Shown here one piece after another: positions 1 to 10,269 of a stretch of 64,000 nucleotides of DNA. Each line of letters begins with the position of its first letter. The stretch's first letter is position 1. The stretch is from Mannheimia granulomatis (GTDB lineage: Bacteria > Pseudomonadota > Gammaproteobacteria > Enterobacterales > Pasteurellaceae). The DNA is taken from NCBI RefSeq assembly GCF_011455695.1, contig NZ_CP015030.1:1488001-1552000 (forward strand), read 5' to 3'. The notes under the pieces are model-generated. The model was not told the origin of the DNA, ran no database searches, and saw only the letters and a program-made list of their open reading frames with translations. A program made the translations under genes and the position numbers.

Positions 1-113
1 TAATAGTTGAATCTTGTTAGTTATTTTCCTCAAGGCAAGTGATTGATAGATACGCCTGTAATATCCCGTTTAGCTATTTTTATCACTTTTTACATTTATA
101 TAAGGAAAATGTT

Positions 114-326
114 ATGTCAGCAGTTACTGGTACCGTAAAATGGTTCAACTCAACTAAAGGTTTTGGTTTTATTACCCCTGATCAAGGCGGGAAAGACGTG
201 TTCGTTCACTTTTCTGCAATTGAAGCAAACGGTGGGTACCGTACATTAGAAGATGGTGCAAAAGTTCAATTCGAAATCCAAGATTCAGAACGTGGCGCAT
301 CAGCAATCAACGTGAAAACAATCTAA
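114..326 (+). CDS. Cold-shock domain protein (CspA/CspD family)
   Basis: A 70-residue single cold-shock domain protein that should bind single-stranded RNA/DNA and act as an RNA chaperone in the cytoplasm. The RNP1 motif KGFGFI and the RNP2-like motif VFVHF are both present, and the length matches the family. The open frame extends upstream to 39, but the ATG at 114 follows an AAGGA ribosome site (102-106) and begins the family's usual N-terminus, so I use it. A hairpin terminator follows directly, so it is probably monocistronic. Whether it is cold-induced or a CspD-like stress/stationary form cannot be decided. Confidence 0.93.
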   Translation: MSAVTGTVKWFNSTKGFGFITPDQGGKDVFVHFSAIEANGGYRTLEDGAKVQFEIQDSERGASAINVKTI

Positions 327-348
327 TTTTCAACGATTTATTTTGATA

Positions 349-376
349 AATGCCGACGTAATGTCGGCATTTTTGT
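349..376 (+). terminator. Rho-independent terminator of the csp gene
   Basis: Seven-base inverted repeat TGCCGAC/GTCGGCA with a 5-nt loop, followed by a T-run. It sits 25 bp after the csp stop and just before the convergent MFS gene ends. Confidence 0.85.
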
Positions 377-381
377 ATTCT

Positions 382-1539
382 TTATCTTGTAATTTGTACT
401 TCAAATTTCTTCGGCATAATAAAAATTGCCGGCACCACAAAAGCTGCCATTAAGTAGAAAGTCAAACTTGGAGAATTTTGGTATAAAATCCCTGCTACAA
501 AGGTAAACACCGCCATTACCGCACAGCTTGCCAAGCCAAAATAAAGCCCCTGTAACTTAGTTACTCGTTCTGCCGATTGCATAGAAATATAGCGAATTAC
601 TGCAATATGTGCAGCCCCAAAAGTTACCGAATGTAAAATTTGTGCCATCATCATCGGCAAAATTGCCGTCGTACTTGCCATTGTTGCCCAACGGATAATG
701 GCAAACACAGCAGATAAAATCATTAAATGGCTAATTTTCCACGATTTAAACAACCGCTTACAGACTAAAAAGAACAAAATTTCTGCCGCAACCGCTAATC
801 CCCAAAGCAGACTTGTCATTTGCGTTGAAATACCGGCACCAGACCAATGAATAGTGCTATAGGTGTAGTAAGCCGCATGTGAAGCCGAAATCAGGGAAAC
901 TGCAATCATCACTCTTAAAGTTTCCGGCTCTCTTAATAATTGAAGATAGGTAATGCTTGAGCCTGTCGCTGTAGCCGTTTTTGCCTCAAAACCGACTGTA
1001 GGCGAAGCTAATTGCCCAAGCCCCAACAAAGTCAAAAAGCCTATAATTACCCAAACCACCACATCTTGCCCGAATAACCCAATCAAGTATCCTGCAGATA
1101 GCGATCCAACCACAAAAGCAATAGAGCCAAATAATCTTGCCTTGCCATAATCTAGACCTATCTGGCGCTGCCAAATAGAGGCAATACTGTCTGCAATCGG
1201 CATAGCGCCCGAATTAAAAATCTGAAACAGCATTAATACAGGGAAAAGTAGCCAAAAATTTTCCCCGGAAAAGGCCAATACCAAGGCAGCCAAAAGATTA
1301 AACCATGTCAAATAACGAGCAGTGGGAATCAATTGCCCTACCTGCTTCACACATTGAGAGGCAAGCATGCTGCCACAAAAGCGGAACAAATACCCAATTG
1401 CAGCCAATAAGCCGATAGTTTCGGTCGAATAACCGTGATGTTTTAACCACACAGGAAGAAAAGGAATCAATACCCCATAGGCACAAAAATAGCCAAAATA
1501 GTTAAAGGCTGCCCATTTAAAAGGAGAAACTAACATCAT
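382..1539 (-). CDS. MFS transporter, HcaT-like (MFS_1_like family)
   Basis: 385-residue inner-membrane protein with about 12 hydrophobic segments, consistent with the major facilitator superfamily. The N-terminal stretch (FKWAAFNYFGYFCAYGV, then PFLPVWLKHHGYS) resembles the 3-phenylpropionate permease HcaT group as I recall it. The substrate is unknown, since no hca catabolic genes are nearby. The start codon overlaps the proC stop (ATGA), so the two are translationally coupled in a two-gene operon. An ATG-ATG pair leaves the exact start ambiguous by one codon. Confidence 0.8.
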   Translation of the reverse strand: MMLVSPFKWAAFNYFGYFCAYGVLIPFLPVWLKHHGYSTETIGLLAAIGYLFRFCGSMLASQCVKQVGQLIPTARYLTWFNLLAALVLAFSGENFWLLFPVLMLFQIFNSGAMPIADSIASIWQRQIGLDYGKARLFGSIAFVVGSLSAGYLIGLFGQDVVVWVIIGFLTLLGLGQLASPTVGFEAKTATATGSSITYLQLLREPETLRVMIAVSLISASHAAYYTYSTIHWSGAGISTQMTSLLWGLAVAAEILFFLVCKRLFKSWKISHLMILSAVFAIIRWATMASTTAILPMMMAQILHSVTFGAAHIAVIRYISMQSAERVTKLQGLYFGLASCAVMAVFTFVAGILYQNSPSLTFYLMAAFVVPAIFIMPKKFEVQITR

Positions 1540-2354
1540 AACGACTGCTCCATTTCTTCCGCTCGGTGAACCGCTGCTCGCATTGCTTTATCCACTGTTT
1601 CTTGTAGCTTAGCCTGCTCAAATACCTCAAGGGCTTTAGCCGTTGTGCCACCTTTTGAGGTCACATTTTCGCGTAAAGTAGCCAGTGGCGTTTCCGGATT
1701 TTCCACCACTAATTTTGCCGCCCCGAGAGCTGCAGATTGCACGAGAAGTCTGGCATCTTGCTCACTAAAGCCCATCTGCATTGCACTTTGTTGCATTGCC
1801 TCCATAAAGCGGAAAAAATATGCCGGACTTGAGCCGGTAATCGCAATAATTTGGTTGATTTTATCTTCCGATTCTACCCAATAACATTTACCAACCGCTG
1901 ACATCAAACTTTCGGCAAACTCACAAGCGGTCGAATTTACCGATTTTTTTGCAAATAAGCCTGTCATTCCCTCACCGATAAGCGAAGGTGTATTCGGCAT
2001 AGTACGGATAATATTTTTCGCCGTAGGCAACAGTGCTTCCAAACGTTTCACCGAGATTCCAGCAGCAACGGAAATCACCCATTTCTCGGAAAAATCTACC
2101 TCGGCGAATTCAGCACAAACTTCCGCCATCATCTGCGGTTTGACTGCCAACACCACCACATCAGCCTGCTTTACCGCATCCACATTTGCAAAATGTGTGG
2201 CAATTCCGACCGCTTGTAATGCCTCACGGCGGGCTAAATTACTTTTATTGCACGCTATCATTTGGGTGGCAGGATAGCCACTTTTCAATAAACCTTGAAT
2301 AATGGCATACGCCATATTACCAGTGCCGATAAAGGCAAGTTTTTTGTAATTCAT
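1536..2354 (-). CDS. proC: Pyrroline-5-carboxylate reductase
   Basis: 272-residue NAD(P)H-dependent enzyme for the last step of proline synthesis, reducing 1-pyrroline-5-carboxylate to L-proline in the cytoplasm. The N-terminal Rossmann motif FIGTGNMAYAI is clear, and the C-terminal region carries the conserved VTSKGGTT segment. The frame extends upstream to 2414, but the Rossmann fold begins right at the ATG at 2354, as in relatives. An uptake word (1923-1931) lies in frame and encodes the STAC residues. It is the upstream gene of a coupled pair with the MFS gene and diverges from rdgC. Confidence 0.95.
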   Translation of the reverse strand: MNYKKLAFIGTGNMAYAIIQGLLKSGYPATQMIACNKSNLARREALQAVGIATHFANVDAVKQADVVVLAVKPQMMAEVCAEFAEVDFSEKWVISVAAGISVKRLEALLPTAKNIIRTMPNTPSLIGEGMTGLFAKKSVNSTACEFAESLMSAVGKCYWVESEDKINQIIAITGSSPAYFFRFMEAMQQSAMQMGFSEQDARLLVQSAALGAAKLVVENPETPLATLRENVTSKGGTTAKALEVFEQAKLQETVDKAMRAAVHRAEEMEQSL

Positions 2355-2441
2355 CAACAAATTCTCTACTGTGTCGGTTTGGGGTCTGTTAGAATAGTAC
2401 CATTTTACACCCATTCTACACTTTGGAAAGGATATGCAAAA

Positions 2442-3350
2442 ATGATTTGGTTTAAAAATGTCATGATCTATAAATTAACCAGCGAGCTTTCACTTGAAAA
2501 TAATGCGTTAGAAGCCTTATTGCAAGAAACGAAATTCACGCCATGCTCCGAACACGATATGAGCAAATTCGGTTGGTCTTGCCCGCTTGCTGGATCGGAT
2601 TTATTGCAGTTTTCACAAGGTCAGCAATTTTTACTCATTTCGCACAAAGAAGATAAATTATTACCTGCCAACATCATCAAAACAGAAACAGAAAAACGTA
2701 TTGCCGAACTGGAAGAAAAAGAAGCCCGTAAATTAAAGAAAACTGAAAAACAAGCGATAAAAGATCAGGTAGTTTCGGTATTATTACCACGGGCGTTCAG
2801 CAAACACCAATTCACCGCCATTTGGTTGGATTTGGAAAACCAACTGGTTTATGTAGATGCTGCTTCAAGCAAACGTGCAGAAGATACCCTCGCCTTATTG
2901 CGTAAAACCTTAGGTTCATTGCCAGTAGTCCCGATTTCTTTTGCCCTACCACCGGCAGAAGTGATGACTAACTGGGTGGCTAAAGGTCATACACCAAACT
3001 GGCTGGATTTATTGGAAGAAGCAGAACTCAAATCTTTTGATACCGATAGTGTAATTCGCTGCAAACGCCAAGATTTAGAGTCAGAAGAAATTGTCCAACA
3101 TTTACAAGCGGGCAAATTTATCACAAAACTTGCAATTGATTGGGAAGCCCATTTTTCTTGCGTACTCAATGAAGATGCTACCTTATCCCGTTTGAAATTT
3201 GCCGATGAAGTGCGTGAAAAAAATGATGATATTTTAAAAGAAGATATCGCCCAACGCTTTGATGCCGATTTCTTGCTGATGACTGAAGAACTCAGAACCT
3301 TTACGAGCAAAATCATCGAGGAATTTGGCGGTATTAAATCCAGAATTTAG
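2442..3350 (+). CDS. rdgC: Recombination-associated protein RdgC
   Basis: 302 residues, the usual RdgC length. RdgC is a ring-shaped double-stranded DNA-binding protein associated with the nucleoid that limits inappropriate RecA activity. The N-terminus MIWFKNVMIYKL is diagnostic. The open frame runs upstream to 2295, but GGAAAGG at 2424-2430 and the conserved N-terminus select the ATG at 2442. It is first in a tight plus-strand run (gaps of 11-13 bp) with yqaB, a membrane protein and argE. Confidence 0.95.
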   Translation: MIWFKNVMIYKLTSELSLENNALEALLQETKFTPCSEHDMSKFGWSCPLAGSDLLQFSQGQQFLLISHKEDKLLPANIIKTETEKRIAELEEKEARKLKKTEKQAIKDQVVSVLLPRAFSKHQFTAIWLDLENQLVYVDAASSKRAEDTLALLRKTLGSLPVVPISFALPPAEVMTNWVAKGHTPNWLDLLEEAELKSFDTDSVIRCKRQDLESEEIVQHLQAGKFITKLAIDWEAHFSCVLNEDATLSRLKFADEVREKNDDILKEDIAQRFDADFLLMTEELRTFTSKIIEEFGGIKSRI

Positions 3351-3361
3351 AAAGGAAAATT

Positions 3362-3970
3362 ATGTTAGAACAACATATTATCGACCAATATCAAGCATTA
3401 ATTTTCGATATGGACGGTACTTTAATCGACACTATGCCAAGCCACGCCAAAGCATGGGAAAAAGTAGGCGAAATCCTAGGCTACCCGATGAATCCCCAAG
3501 CAATGTATGAATTAAGTGGATCGACTACCTTTGTGATCGCGCGTGAAATGATGAAGCGAGCCAATATGCCTGAGCATTATTTCGAGCAAGTGGTACAAAT
3601 GAAACGTGAATTGGGTATGGAAATGATTTTAGAAAACGCTACCCTTTTACCCACATTCGAAATCGTTAAAGCCAATTTAGGCAAAAAACCGATGGCAATC
3701 GGCACCGGTTCACACAAGGCAATAGTGAATTTATTAGACAAAAAATTCAATCTCAACCATTATGTTTCAGTCATCGTAGATGCCGATGAGGTCATCAAAC
3801 ACAAGCCCGATCCTGAAACATTCTTAACCTGTGCGGAAAAATTAAATGTTCCACCACAAGATTGCTTAGTCTTTGAAGATGCAGACTTAGGCATACAAGC
3901 AGCCCTTAATGCTGGAATGGACGTATTTGATGTGAGAAGCGGTCAAATTACGAAGGCAAATCGCAAATAA
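3362..3970 (+). CDS. yqaB: HAD-family sugar phosphatase, YqaB-like (fructose-1-phosphatase/beta-phosphoglucomutase group)
   Basis: 202-residue haloacid dehalogenase-type hydrolase. Motif I is FDMDGTLIDT (catalytic Asp pair), motif II is GTGS, and motifs III/IV are KPDPETF and FEDADLGIQAA. These residues predict Mg2+-dependent phosphotransfer on a small sugar phosphate. The E. coli counterpart YqaB dephosphorylates fructose-1-phosphate. The substrate here is inferred only by family. The ATG at 3362 follows AGAAAGGA after an 11-bp gap from rdgC. Confidence 0.85.
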   Translation: MLEQHIIDQYQALIFDMDGTLIDTMPSHAKAWEKVGEILGYPMNPQAMYELSGSTTFVIAREMMKRANMPEHYFEQVVQMKRELGMEMILENATLLPTFEIVKANLGKKPMAIGTGSHKAIVNLLDKKFNLNHYVSVIVDADEVIKHKPDPETFLTCAEKLNVPPQDCLVFEDADLGIQAALNAGMDVFDVRSGQITKANRK

Positions 3971-3983
3971 ATGATAGAGTGAT

Positions 3984-4757
3984 ATGAAAACAGAGTGGAT
4001 TAAACAACTTGTTCAAAAATTAATTCAGATTTCAAAAACAGTCGAAAACTACTTTACCAGCGGTTCATTTGGGGTGAAGTTCTACCCGTTTTTAATGCAC
4101 CCTTGCGTGCGAAAAAGCTGTGCGTTTTTAATTTTTATTATCGCTATTATTTCCAGCTTTAGCGGACTTTTTTATCTGGTGGCAGAACATTTCACAATTT
4201 TATTTAGTGAAAGATCGCTTACAACCTATTTTCACCACAGCACCTTGGAATTACTGATTCCGGTCGGTACGATAATTGATGGCAAAGCCAGCCAATTGTC
4301 TCCGCTTTCGATTGTAATGAGTTCAATGTTTATTATACAAGCGGTCGTTTTTTTCTTTATTTATGCAATCGGCATTACGCATATTACACATAATAAATTG
4401 CGAGTCATTGGCTTGCTATTATCACTTTGTTTTGCAATTGGCTGTTCTTTGATTACGGGCATTCAACCGACCACGCGGGGCGAATTTGGCATTTACAACT
4501 TAGGCGCAAGCATTACTTTTTTAATCGGCAACCTCACACTTTTGATTGCAGGTTTGGATATTTACCACCCCTCAATGAAATTTTTCAAACGCTTTAGTAT
4601 TACCGCGGGTATTATTGGTGTTATTTGTATTTTAGTGACAATGCTATTGCCAACTATCTTCAGCCCATTAATTGAACGAACCGGCATTTATACTATTATG
4701 GTTTGGGAAATTCTTGCCGGCTTTGCCATTATTAAACGTTTAAGAAAATTACCCTAA
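3984..4757 (+). CDS. Polytopic membrane protein, possibly DUF998-like
   Basis: 257 residues with six or seven hydrophobic segments after a roughly 40-residue cytoplasmic head. The segments begin near residues 46, 85, 110, 135, 165, 200 and 235. The glycine-rich LGASITFLIGN segment and overall layout remind me of the DUF998 group, but I cannot confirm this. No catalytic motif is recognisable. It lies between yqaB and argE with 13- and 12-bp gaps, so it is co-transcribed with them. An in-frame uptake word at 4337-4345 encodes QAV inside a membrane helix. Function unknown. Confidence 0.7.
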   Translation: MKTEWIKQLVQKLIQISKTVENYFTSGSFGVKFYPFLMHPCVRKSCAFLIFIIAIISSFSGLFYLVAEHFTILFSERSLTTYFHHSTLELLIPVGTIIDGKASQLSPLSIVMSSMFIIQAVVFFFIYAIGITHITHNKLRVIGLLLSLCFAIGCSLITGIQPTTRGEFGIYNLGASITFLIGNLTLLIAGLDIYHPSMKFFKRFSITAGIIGVICILVTMLLPTIFSPLIERTGIYTIMVWEILAGFAIIKRLRKLP

Positions 4758-4769
4758 ACAGGAAAAACA

Positions 4770-5915
4770 ATGAAACACAACATTCCCTTTATTCAACGCT
4801 ATGCTCAACTAATTGAGCTACCGACTATCTCAAGTCTGATTGCACAAGAAGATTTATCCAATCGTTCTCTTATTGAATTGCTTGCCACTTGGCTTGCCGA
4901 TTTCGGCTTTAAAACTGAGATTCTGGCGGTGGAAGGCAGCCGCAATAAATACAATTTACTTGCTACATTCGGCGAAGGTGAAGGTGGATTATTACTTGCC
5001 GGACACACTGACACTGTCCCCTTTGATGACGGAAAATGGACGTTTAATCCATTTAGGCTTACCGAAAAAGAGGGCAAATTATACGGCTTAGGTACCGCTG
5101 ATATGAAAGGCTTTTTTGCCTTTGTGGTGGATGTAATTGGCCAACTGGATTTATCGCAAATCAAAAAGCCGATTCGTATTCTTGCCACCGCCGATGAAGA
5201 AACCACCATGCTTGGGGCGAAAACCTTTGCTCAGCACACTCACATTCGTCCGGATTGTGCCATTATCGGTGAACCGACGTCTCTCAAACCAATTCGAGCG
5301 CATAAAGGCCACGTGGGTGAATCAGTAAGAATTACCGGCAAAAGCGGGCATTCAAGTGATCCGAGTAAAGGCATTAATGCGATTGAATTAATGCACGAGT
5401 CGATTGGCTATTTGATGAAAATGCGGGATGAACTCCGCCAAAAATATCACAATCCGCTATTTAAAGTGACACACCCCACAATGAATTTCGGCAATATTCA
5501 AGGTGGTGATGCGATCAACCGCATTTGTGCTTGCTGTGAGTTACAATTTGATATGCGACCGTTGCCGAATATGGCGGTGGAAGATTTATACACTATGGTG
5601 CACGAGCATTTAAAACCTATGCTGGAACAATATGGCGATTTGGTGGAAATCCGCCATCTTCACGACGGCATTCCTGGCTATGAGTGTGAACACTCCGCCC
5701 AAATTGTGCAAGTGGTCGAAAAATTACTAGGTGAGAAATGCGATGCTGTCAACTACTGCACCGAAGCACCATTTATTCAACAGCTCTGCCCAACTTTAGT
5801 ACTCGGCCCCGGCTCCATTGAACAAGCTCACCAGCCTGATGAGTTTTTAGAGCTGAAATATATTGAGCCAACTAAAGCACTACTGACTAAATTAATTCAT
5901 CATTTTTGTTGCTAA
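4770..5915 (+). CDS. argE: Acetylornithine deacetylase
   Basis: 381-residue M20-family metallohydrolase that removes acetate from N-acetylornithine in arginine synthesis, in the cytoplasm. The first metal motif is [19 protein letters not shown], the general-base ADEETTM and GEPTSLKP follow in the family order. The length fits ArgE rather than DapE. Last gene of the rdgC-yqaB-membrane protein run; its 3' end meets an uptake word (5917-5925) and then a bidirectional terminator. Confidence 0.93.
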   Translation: MKHNIPFIQRYAQLIELPTISSLIAQEDLSNRSLIELLATWLADFGFKTEILAVEGSRNKYNLLATFGEGEGGLLLAGHTDTVPFDDGKWTFNPFRLTEKEGKLYGLGTADMKGFFAFVVDVIGQLDLSQIKKPIRILATADEETTMLGAKTFAQHTHIRPDCAIIGEPTSLKPIRAHKGHVGESVRITGKSGHSSDPSKGINAIELMHESIGYLMKMRDELRQKYHNPLFKVTHPTMNFGNIQGGDAINRICACCELQFDMRPLPNMAVEDLYTMVHEHLKPMLEQYGDLVEIRHLHDGIPGYECEHSAQIVQVVEKLLGEKCDAVNYCTEAPFIQQLCPTLVLGPGSIEQAHQPDEFLELKYIEPTKALLTKLIHHFCC

Positions 5916-5951
5916 CAAGCGGTCAAAAATGGAGAATTTTTTGCAAAAAGA

Positions 5952-5981
5952 AACGGGTTAAGAAAACTTAACCCGTTTTTT
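5952..5981. terminator. Bidirectional terminator between argE and dolP
   Basis: Ten-base stem ACGGGTTAAG/CTTAACCCGT with an A4 loop. There are T-runs on the plus side and A-runs (T on the minus side) before it. It serves two convergent genes. Confidence 0.88.
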
Positions 5982-5982
5982 G

Positions 5983-6573
5983 TTACTGAGCGTAGCTAAA
6001 TACTTTTACAACCTTAGTTACTCCACTTACATTGCGAGCCGCTTCTGCTGCGGCATCCGCTTGAGTTTGGCTAACTTTCCCCATTAAAAAAACTTCGCTG
6101 TTTTCAGTCACAACTTTAATTTCTGTCGCCTTTACTTCGCCATTTACCAAGAGTTTAGATTTAACTTGTGTTGTAATCCAACTGTCTTTCGTAACCTGAG
6201 CAAAACCAATTTTCTCTCCTTGGCGAATCTCATTATAAATTTCAGTTACGCCTTCAGCTCCTGCGGCTAAATTTTTCGCACTCTCTACTACATCAAAACT
6301 TGGTGCTTGTCCAATAAGCAACACTTTGCCATTATAAGCCACCACGTTAATTCGGGCTTCTTGTTTAATTTGTTCATCCTTATTGATGTTATACGCTACT
6401 TTTTCTTCTAAGATTTCATCATCTACTTGTGTACCAGTTGAACGAGGATCTGTTGCTACTTTAGTTGCCACTGCCGCAGAAGTTACAACAGCTGTGGTAA
6501 TACAACCTTGTAAAGAAATAAAGCCTAACGTCAACAAGCTACCTTTTAAAAGGTGTTTTACTAGTTTATTCAT
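5983..6573 (-). CDS. dolP: Outer-membrane lipoprotein with two BON domains (DolP/YraP)
   Basis: 196 residues with a lipoprotein signal ending LQGC (lipidated Cys24; residue +2 is Ile, so no inner-membrane retention signal). Two BON domains follow, at about residues 45-115 and 125-196. DolP in E. coli localises to the division site and supports outer-membrane integrity and BAM function. Last gene of lpoA-yraN-diaA-dolP, the same order as in E. coli, starting 9 bp after diaA. Confidence 0.92.
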   Translation of the reverse strand: MNKLVKHLLKGSLLTLGFISLQGCITTAVVTSAAVATKVATDPRSTGTQVDDEILEEKVAYNINKDEQIKQEARINVVAYNGKVLLIGQAPSFDVVESAKNLAAGAEGVTEIYNEIRQGEKIGFAQVTKDSWITTQVKSKLLVNGEVKATEIKVVTENSEVFLMGKVSQTQADAAAEAARNVSGVTKVVKVFSYAQ

Positions 6574-6582
6574 AATATCTCC

Positions 6583-7167
6583 TTAAGAGAAAAGTAAATG
6601 GTCAATAAGTTCACCCAATAAATTCACATAAAAATGATGACTTTCAATTACCCTTAACTCATTGGTAGAAGGGGCTGAAATTTCAATATCACTTTCATCT
6701 AACAAACCGAGCGTATGGTTATTTCGACTGCCTGTAAAGGCAATAATATCTAAGTCTAAGCCGTGATTTTTAGCACTATGAATGGCTTGTAACACACTTT
6801 CTTCATTGCCGATAGGTGAAAATGCAATAAACAGATCACCTATTTTTGCCACAGCTTGTAGCTGCTTTTTATAGAGACTATCCAGCTCCTGATCTTGAGC
6901 CAGTACTCCGGCTAAAATCCCGTTTAACTGCAATTGCACCGCTGCAAAGCTAGGTCTTTCTAATTCATAACGATGCAATAAATGGCTTACTAATAACTCT
7001 GCATTGCCATAAGAACGACCATGACCACATACAATCACTTTATTCCCACGTAATAAACACTCTACAATGCGAGTTGCAGCATCACTTAATTTTTGCGGTA
7101 GTAATTCTGCTGCTGAAATTTGAGTTTGAATACTTTCAGTAAATCTGTCTTGGATCTTATTTAACAT
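6583..7167 (-). CDS. diaA: DnaA initiator-associating protein DiaA (SIS domain)
   Basis: 194 residues, one sugar-isomerase (SIS) domain with the motif VCGHGRSYGNAELLVSH near residues 45-62. DiaA forms a tetramer that binds DnaA and promotes ordered assembly at oriC. It is paralogous to GmhA (phosphoheptose isomerase). The call as DiaA rests on the conserved yra locus order and on the SYGNAE variant of the phosphosugar loop. It starts 9 bp after yraN. Confidence 0.88.
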   Translation of the reverse strand: MLNKIQDRFTESIQTQISAAELLPQKLSDAATRIVECLLRGNKVIVCGHGRSYGNAELLVSHLLHRYELERPSFAAVQLQLNGILAGVLAQDQELDSLYKKQLQAVAKIGDLFIAFSPIGNEESVLQAIHSAKNHGLDLDIIAFTGSRNNHTLGLLDESDIEISAPSTNELRVIESHHFYVNLLGELIDHLLFS

Positions 7168-7176
7168 TATTTTTAT

Positions 7177-7548
7177 CTAACCTAAAAAGTTAGGAATCCA
7201 TAAAGGTATTTGGTTCCCTTCAAATGCAATCACATCAAAACGGCAATTTGCTGTGTCTAAGCTTTGATTTTGTTTCAACAACCACATATTGGCAGCATTT
7301 TGCCACTTTTGTTGTTTGCGGTAATCAATACTTTCCACCGCAGAGCCAAAACGATTACTTTTACGCTGACGAACCTCGATAAATACCGTTGTTTGTCCGT
7401 CTTGCATAATTAAATCCAATTCGCCGCATTTAAAGGATTGATTAGCAGCAACGAAACGAAGTCCTTGAGCTTCTAAAAACTCTCGGGCTTTTTGCTCATA
7501 AATCGACCCTTGCTTCCGTCGATTAATCAGCTTGTTGAATAGCTCCAT
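7177..7548 (-). CDS. yraN: UPF0102 family nuclease-like protein YraN
   Basis: 123 residues with the restriction-endonuclease-like core of UPF0102: [10 protein letters not shown] followed by VFIEVRQR, an (E)-D-ExK-type arrangement with Gln-Arg spacing as in the family. The physiological role is not established. Its start overlaps the end of lpoA by 26 bp, indicating translational coupling within lpoA-yraN-diaA-dolP. Confidence 0.9.
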   Translation of the reverse strand: MELFNKLINRRKQGSIYEQKAREFLEAQGLRFVAANQSFKCGELDLIMQDGQTTVFIEVRQRKSNRFGSAVESIDYRKQQKWQNAANMWLLKQNQSLDTANCRFDVIAFEGNQIPLWIPNFLG

Positions 7549-9220
7549 TACGATACTGCATCCAAGACAAGTTACGTTCGATATTGCAATTTTGTCCTGC
7601 TTTTAATTCCCCTGTGAGACCTGAAATTTTATAGCCCGGAATATGGCGGAATTCATTAAATTTAGACGCAATTGCCCAAGCATCAGCCCCCATTGCATAT
7701 AAACGCATCATTGAGAAATCACTGCTTGCCAGATTTTCTGCTTTTTTATACTCTGCTGAAGAGGTATCAGATAATAATGGCACCTCACTAAATTTTACGC
7801 CCTCTAAAGAAGTATAAAAATCAATGCCGTTATTCGGTGAATTACTACGTGATGATGTATAAATAGCCAAACGCTCTTTCAAGGTTGAATTATCTATACC
7901 TTGTTTAATCTCCAGTACTTGTTCGGCATTCCCTAACACATATAAACCTGCTTTAGTTACTCCTGCATTTTGAATAGAGGCAACGGAATCAAGCGGTTGA
8001 TTATAATAACGCACATCCGCATCGGTTTTAGTTAGCTGACGCCACCGTTTAGAGAACGCCTCAGCAGAGCGGTTACCAAAATCATCCTGCGGTGCTGCAA
8101 CAATCGCCACCGTATGACCATCACGATACATTTTCTCTGCACCGGATTGTGCTTCTGATTCAGGTGATAAACCATAATAACAAACTTGAGGAATACTACG
8201 GGCATTTTCGGTCGCATTCAAAGCAAGTACGTTAATATTTTGAATTTCCGAACCGCTTAACATTTCATCTACACGAGATTTCAGCAACGGTCCGACAATA
8301 ATATTTGCCCCCTGCTGTTTTGCTTGTGAGATTAATGAATTAACATCTGATGCATCAGTATCAAAAGTTTGCACCGCTGTTGGGTCTTCTGCTTTGGCAT
8401 CATTAAAACCACGTTTGATAATATCCCCTAAAATTTTAGCATCACCGCTTAATGGTAATAATAACGCCACACTATTTAACTGCGTTTGTTGGAAGTTGCT
8501 AATACCCTGTAATTCGCTAGGCATTACCGTTACCGCACTATGGCTTGGATATTGATTTTTCCAGTGATTGATTGCCTGTGGCATTTGTGCCGGTGTGGTA
8601 ACATTTCGGTTATAAATATTAATTAATGCCAGCCAACCTGCCAGTTCTATTTCACCGGCCTCCGGCGTGGCTTTTTCAAGCATGCCACGGTTGGCATCAC
8701 GCAGAGTCTGCCAGATAAAATCATTATTTTCTTGCCGCTCGCGGTTCATTTTGTAATAACTGTTTAAAAGCGATCTCGCACGCACAATTCCAATCACATC
8801 TTTCTGATTTTCCGCAATACGGGCTTGAGTTTGGATATAACGCAAACGCTGTGCTGAGCTTAATAATGGTTCTTGAATCGCTTTTAATTGGCTACTTGCT
8901 TGTGCATTTTTACCTTGCAAGGCGGCTAATTGAGCAGAAACTAATGCATATTCCAGTTTTTGTACTTCATTCATCTCAGAAGTCAAAATTTCACTAAAAG
9001 TATTTTGTGCCTCATACTCTTTATTTTCATCAATTAATTTACGCACGGCCAAGAGCTGATAAGAGGTTTTATCTTCTTGCTCTTTTGTTTGTTCAGCTTT
9101 ATTAATATAGAATTCGGAGCTTGAATAAGCTTCGTTTTTAATAGATTCAGTAACAGGATTCACAGATGTACAGGCAGAAATGAAAAGAGCAATTGCAGTT
9201 GGTATGAATGCCTTTTTCAT
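7523..9220 (-). CDS. lpoA: Penicillin-binding protein activator LpoA
   Basis: 565-residue outer-membrane lipoprotein that reaches through the periplasm to stimulate PBP1A. The signal peptide ends FISAC (lipidated Cys17, +2 Thr). The N-terminal part is helical and TPR-like; the C-terminal half (from about residue 255, beginning [12 protein letters not shown]) is a periplasmic-binding-protein fold. The frame opens at 9244, but the ATG at 9220 starts a proper signal peptide. Divergent from rsmI, a conserved arrangement. Confidence 0.93.
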   Translation of the reverse strand: MKKAFIPTAIALFISACTSVNPVTESIKNEAYSSSEFYINKAEQTKEQEDKTSYQLLAVRKLIDENKEYEAQNTFSEILTSEMNEVQKLEYALVSAQLAALQGKNAQASSQLKAIQEPLLSSAQRLRYIQTQARIAENQKDVIGIVRARSLLNSYYKMNRERQENNDFIWQTLRDANRGMLEKATPEAGEIELAGWLALINIYNRNVTTPAQMPQAINHWKNQYPSHSAVTVMPSELQGISNFQQTQLNSVALLLPLSGDAKILGDIIKRGFNDAKAEDPTAVQTFDTDASDVNSLISQAKQQGANIIVGPLLKSRVDEMLSGSEIQNINVLALNATENARSIPQVCYYGLSPESEAQSGAEKMYRDGHTVAIVAAPQDDFGNRSAEAFSKRWRQLTKTDADVRYYNQPLDSVASIQNAGVTKAGLYVLGNAEQVLEIKQGIDNSTLKERLAIYTSSRSNSPNNGIDFYTSLEGVKFSEVPLLSDTSSAEYKKAENLASSDFSMMRLYAMGADAWAIASKFNEFRHIPGYKISGLTGELKAGQNCNIERNLSWMQYRNGAIQQAD

Positions 9221-9327
9221 ACTCAAATTTAAAATAGTTGCCATTGTATTTACCTCTATAGAATATAATGTGCTAAATTTAAAAAATTTACGGGTGAAAT
9301 CTTACTTATCAAATGAGCTAAAAGCAA

Positions 9328-10200
9328 ATGAAAAACAGACAAAATTCAACAGAAACTCATTCAGACTACGGAATTTTATATATTGTCGCAACACCTATTG
9401 GCAATTTGGGCGATATTACTCAACGGGCATTAGACACCTTTGCCTATGTAGATTTAATTGCTGCCGAAGACACCCGCCATAGCGGGTTATTGCTTAGCCA
9501 CTACGGTATTAAAAAGCCGTTTTTTGCTTTACACGATCATAACGAGCAACAGAAAGCGGTCATTTTAGTGGAAAAATTAACAAAAGGCGAAAATATCGCC
9601 CTGATTTCCGATGCCGGTACTCCGCTTATCAGCGATCCTGGTTTTCATCTTGTCCGTCATTGCCATCAAGCCGGCATTAAAGTCGTACCGGTGCCAGGTG
9701 CTTGTGCTGCCGTGACCGCTCTTTGTGCTTCCGGTATTGCTTCAGACCGCTTTTGCTTTGAAGGGTTCTTACCGGCAAAAACAAAATCCCGCTGCGATAA
9801 ATTAACCGAACTAGAAAATGAACCTCGCACACTGATTTTTTATGAATCTACCCACCGTATTTTAGATACCCTTTCTGATATGAAAAGTGTCTTCGGGCCA
9901 GAGCGCTATGTAGTCATGGCTCGCGAAATCACTAAAACATGGGAAACCATTCACGGCGATAGCTTAGAAAATTTAATGGATTGGTTGAATGAAGACAGCA
10001 ATCGTATTAAAGGCGAAATTGTATTGATTGTAGAAGGCAAAGCTACCTCAGAAGAAGCCGAGTTTTCCAGTCAAGCGGTAAAACTATTACACCTTCTCTG
10101 CCAAGAACTCCCGCTTAAAAGAGCTGCTGCTATTGTGGCAGAAACCTTTGGCTATAAGAAAAATGCGTTGTATCAATATGGATTAGAGCATTTTGAGTAG
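9328..10200 (+). CDS. rsmI: 16S rRNA (cytidine1402-2'-O)-methyltransferase
   Basis: 290-residue tetrapyrrole-methylase-fold enzyme that 2'-O-methylates C1402 in the decoding centre of 16S rRNA, using S-adenosylmethionine. Characteristic motifs: [14 protein letters not shown] at the N-terminus, [28 protein letters not shown] and the FYESTHR segment. The stop is followed by a hairpin built from two uptake words, shared with the convergent peroxidase gene. Confidence 0.95.
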   Translation: MKNRQNSTETHSDYGILYIVATPIGNLGDITQRALDTFAYVDLIAAEDTRHSGLLLSHYGIKKPFFALHDHNEQQKAVILVEKLTKGENIALISDAGTPLISDPGFHLVRHCHQAGIKVVPVPGACAAVTALCASGIASDRFCFEGFLPAKTKSRCDKLTELENEPRTLIFYESTHRILDTLSDMKSVFGPERYVVMAREITKTWETIHGDSLENLMDWLNEDSNRIKGEIVLIVEGKATSEEAEFSSQAVKLLHLLCQELPLKRAAAIVAETFGYKKNALYQYGLEHFE

Positions 10201-10204
10201 TAAT

Positions 10205-10254
10205 ACAAGCGGTGATATTTTGCAAAAAATTTGTAAAATATCACCGCTTGCTTT
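10205..10254. terminator. Bidirectional terminator made from two inverted uptake words (rsmI/peroxidase)
   Basis: Perfect 16-bp stem starting CAAGCGGTGATATTTT with a 13-nt loop that contains GCAAAAAA. Both arms begin with the uptake core, and the second ends CCGCTTGC. A CTTTT tail follows on the plus strand. Confidence 0.85.
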
Positions 10255-10269
10255 TCCATTATTTCAGCA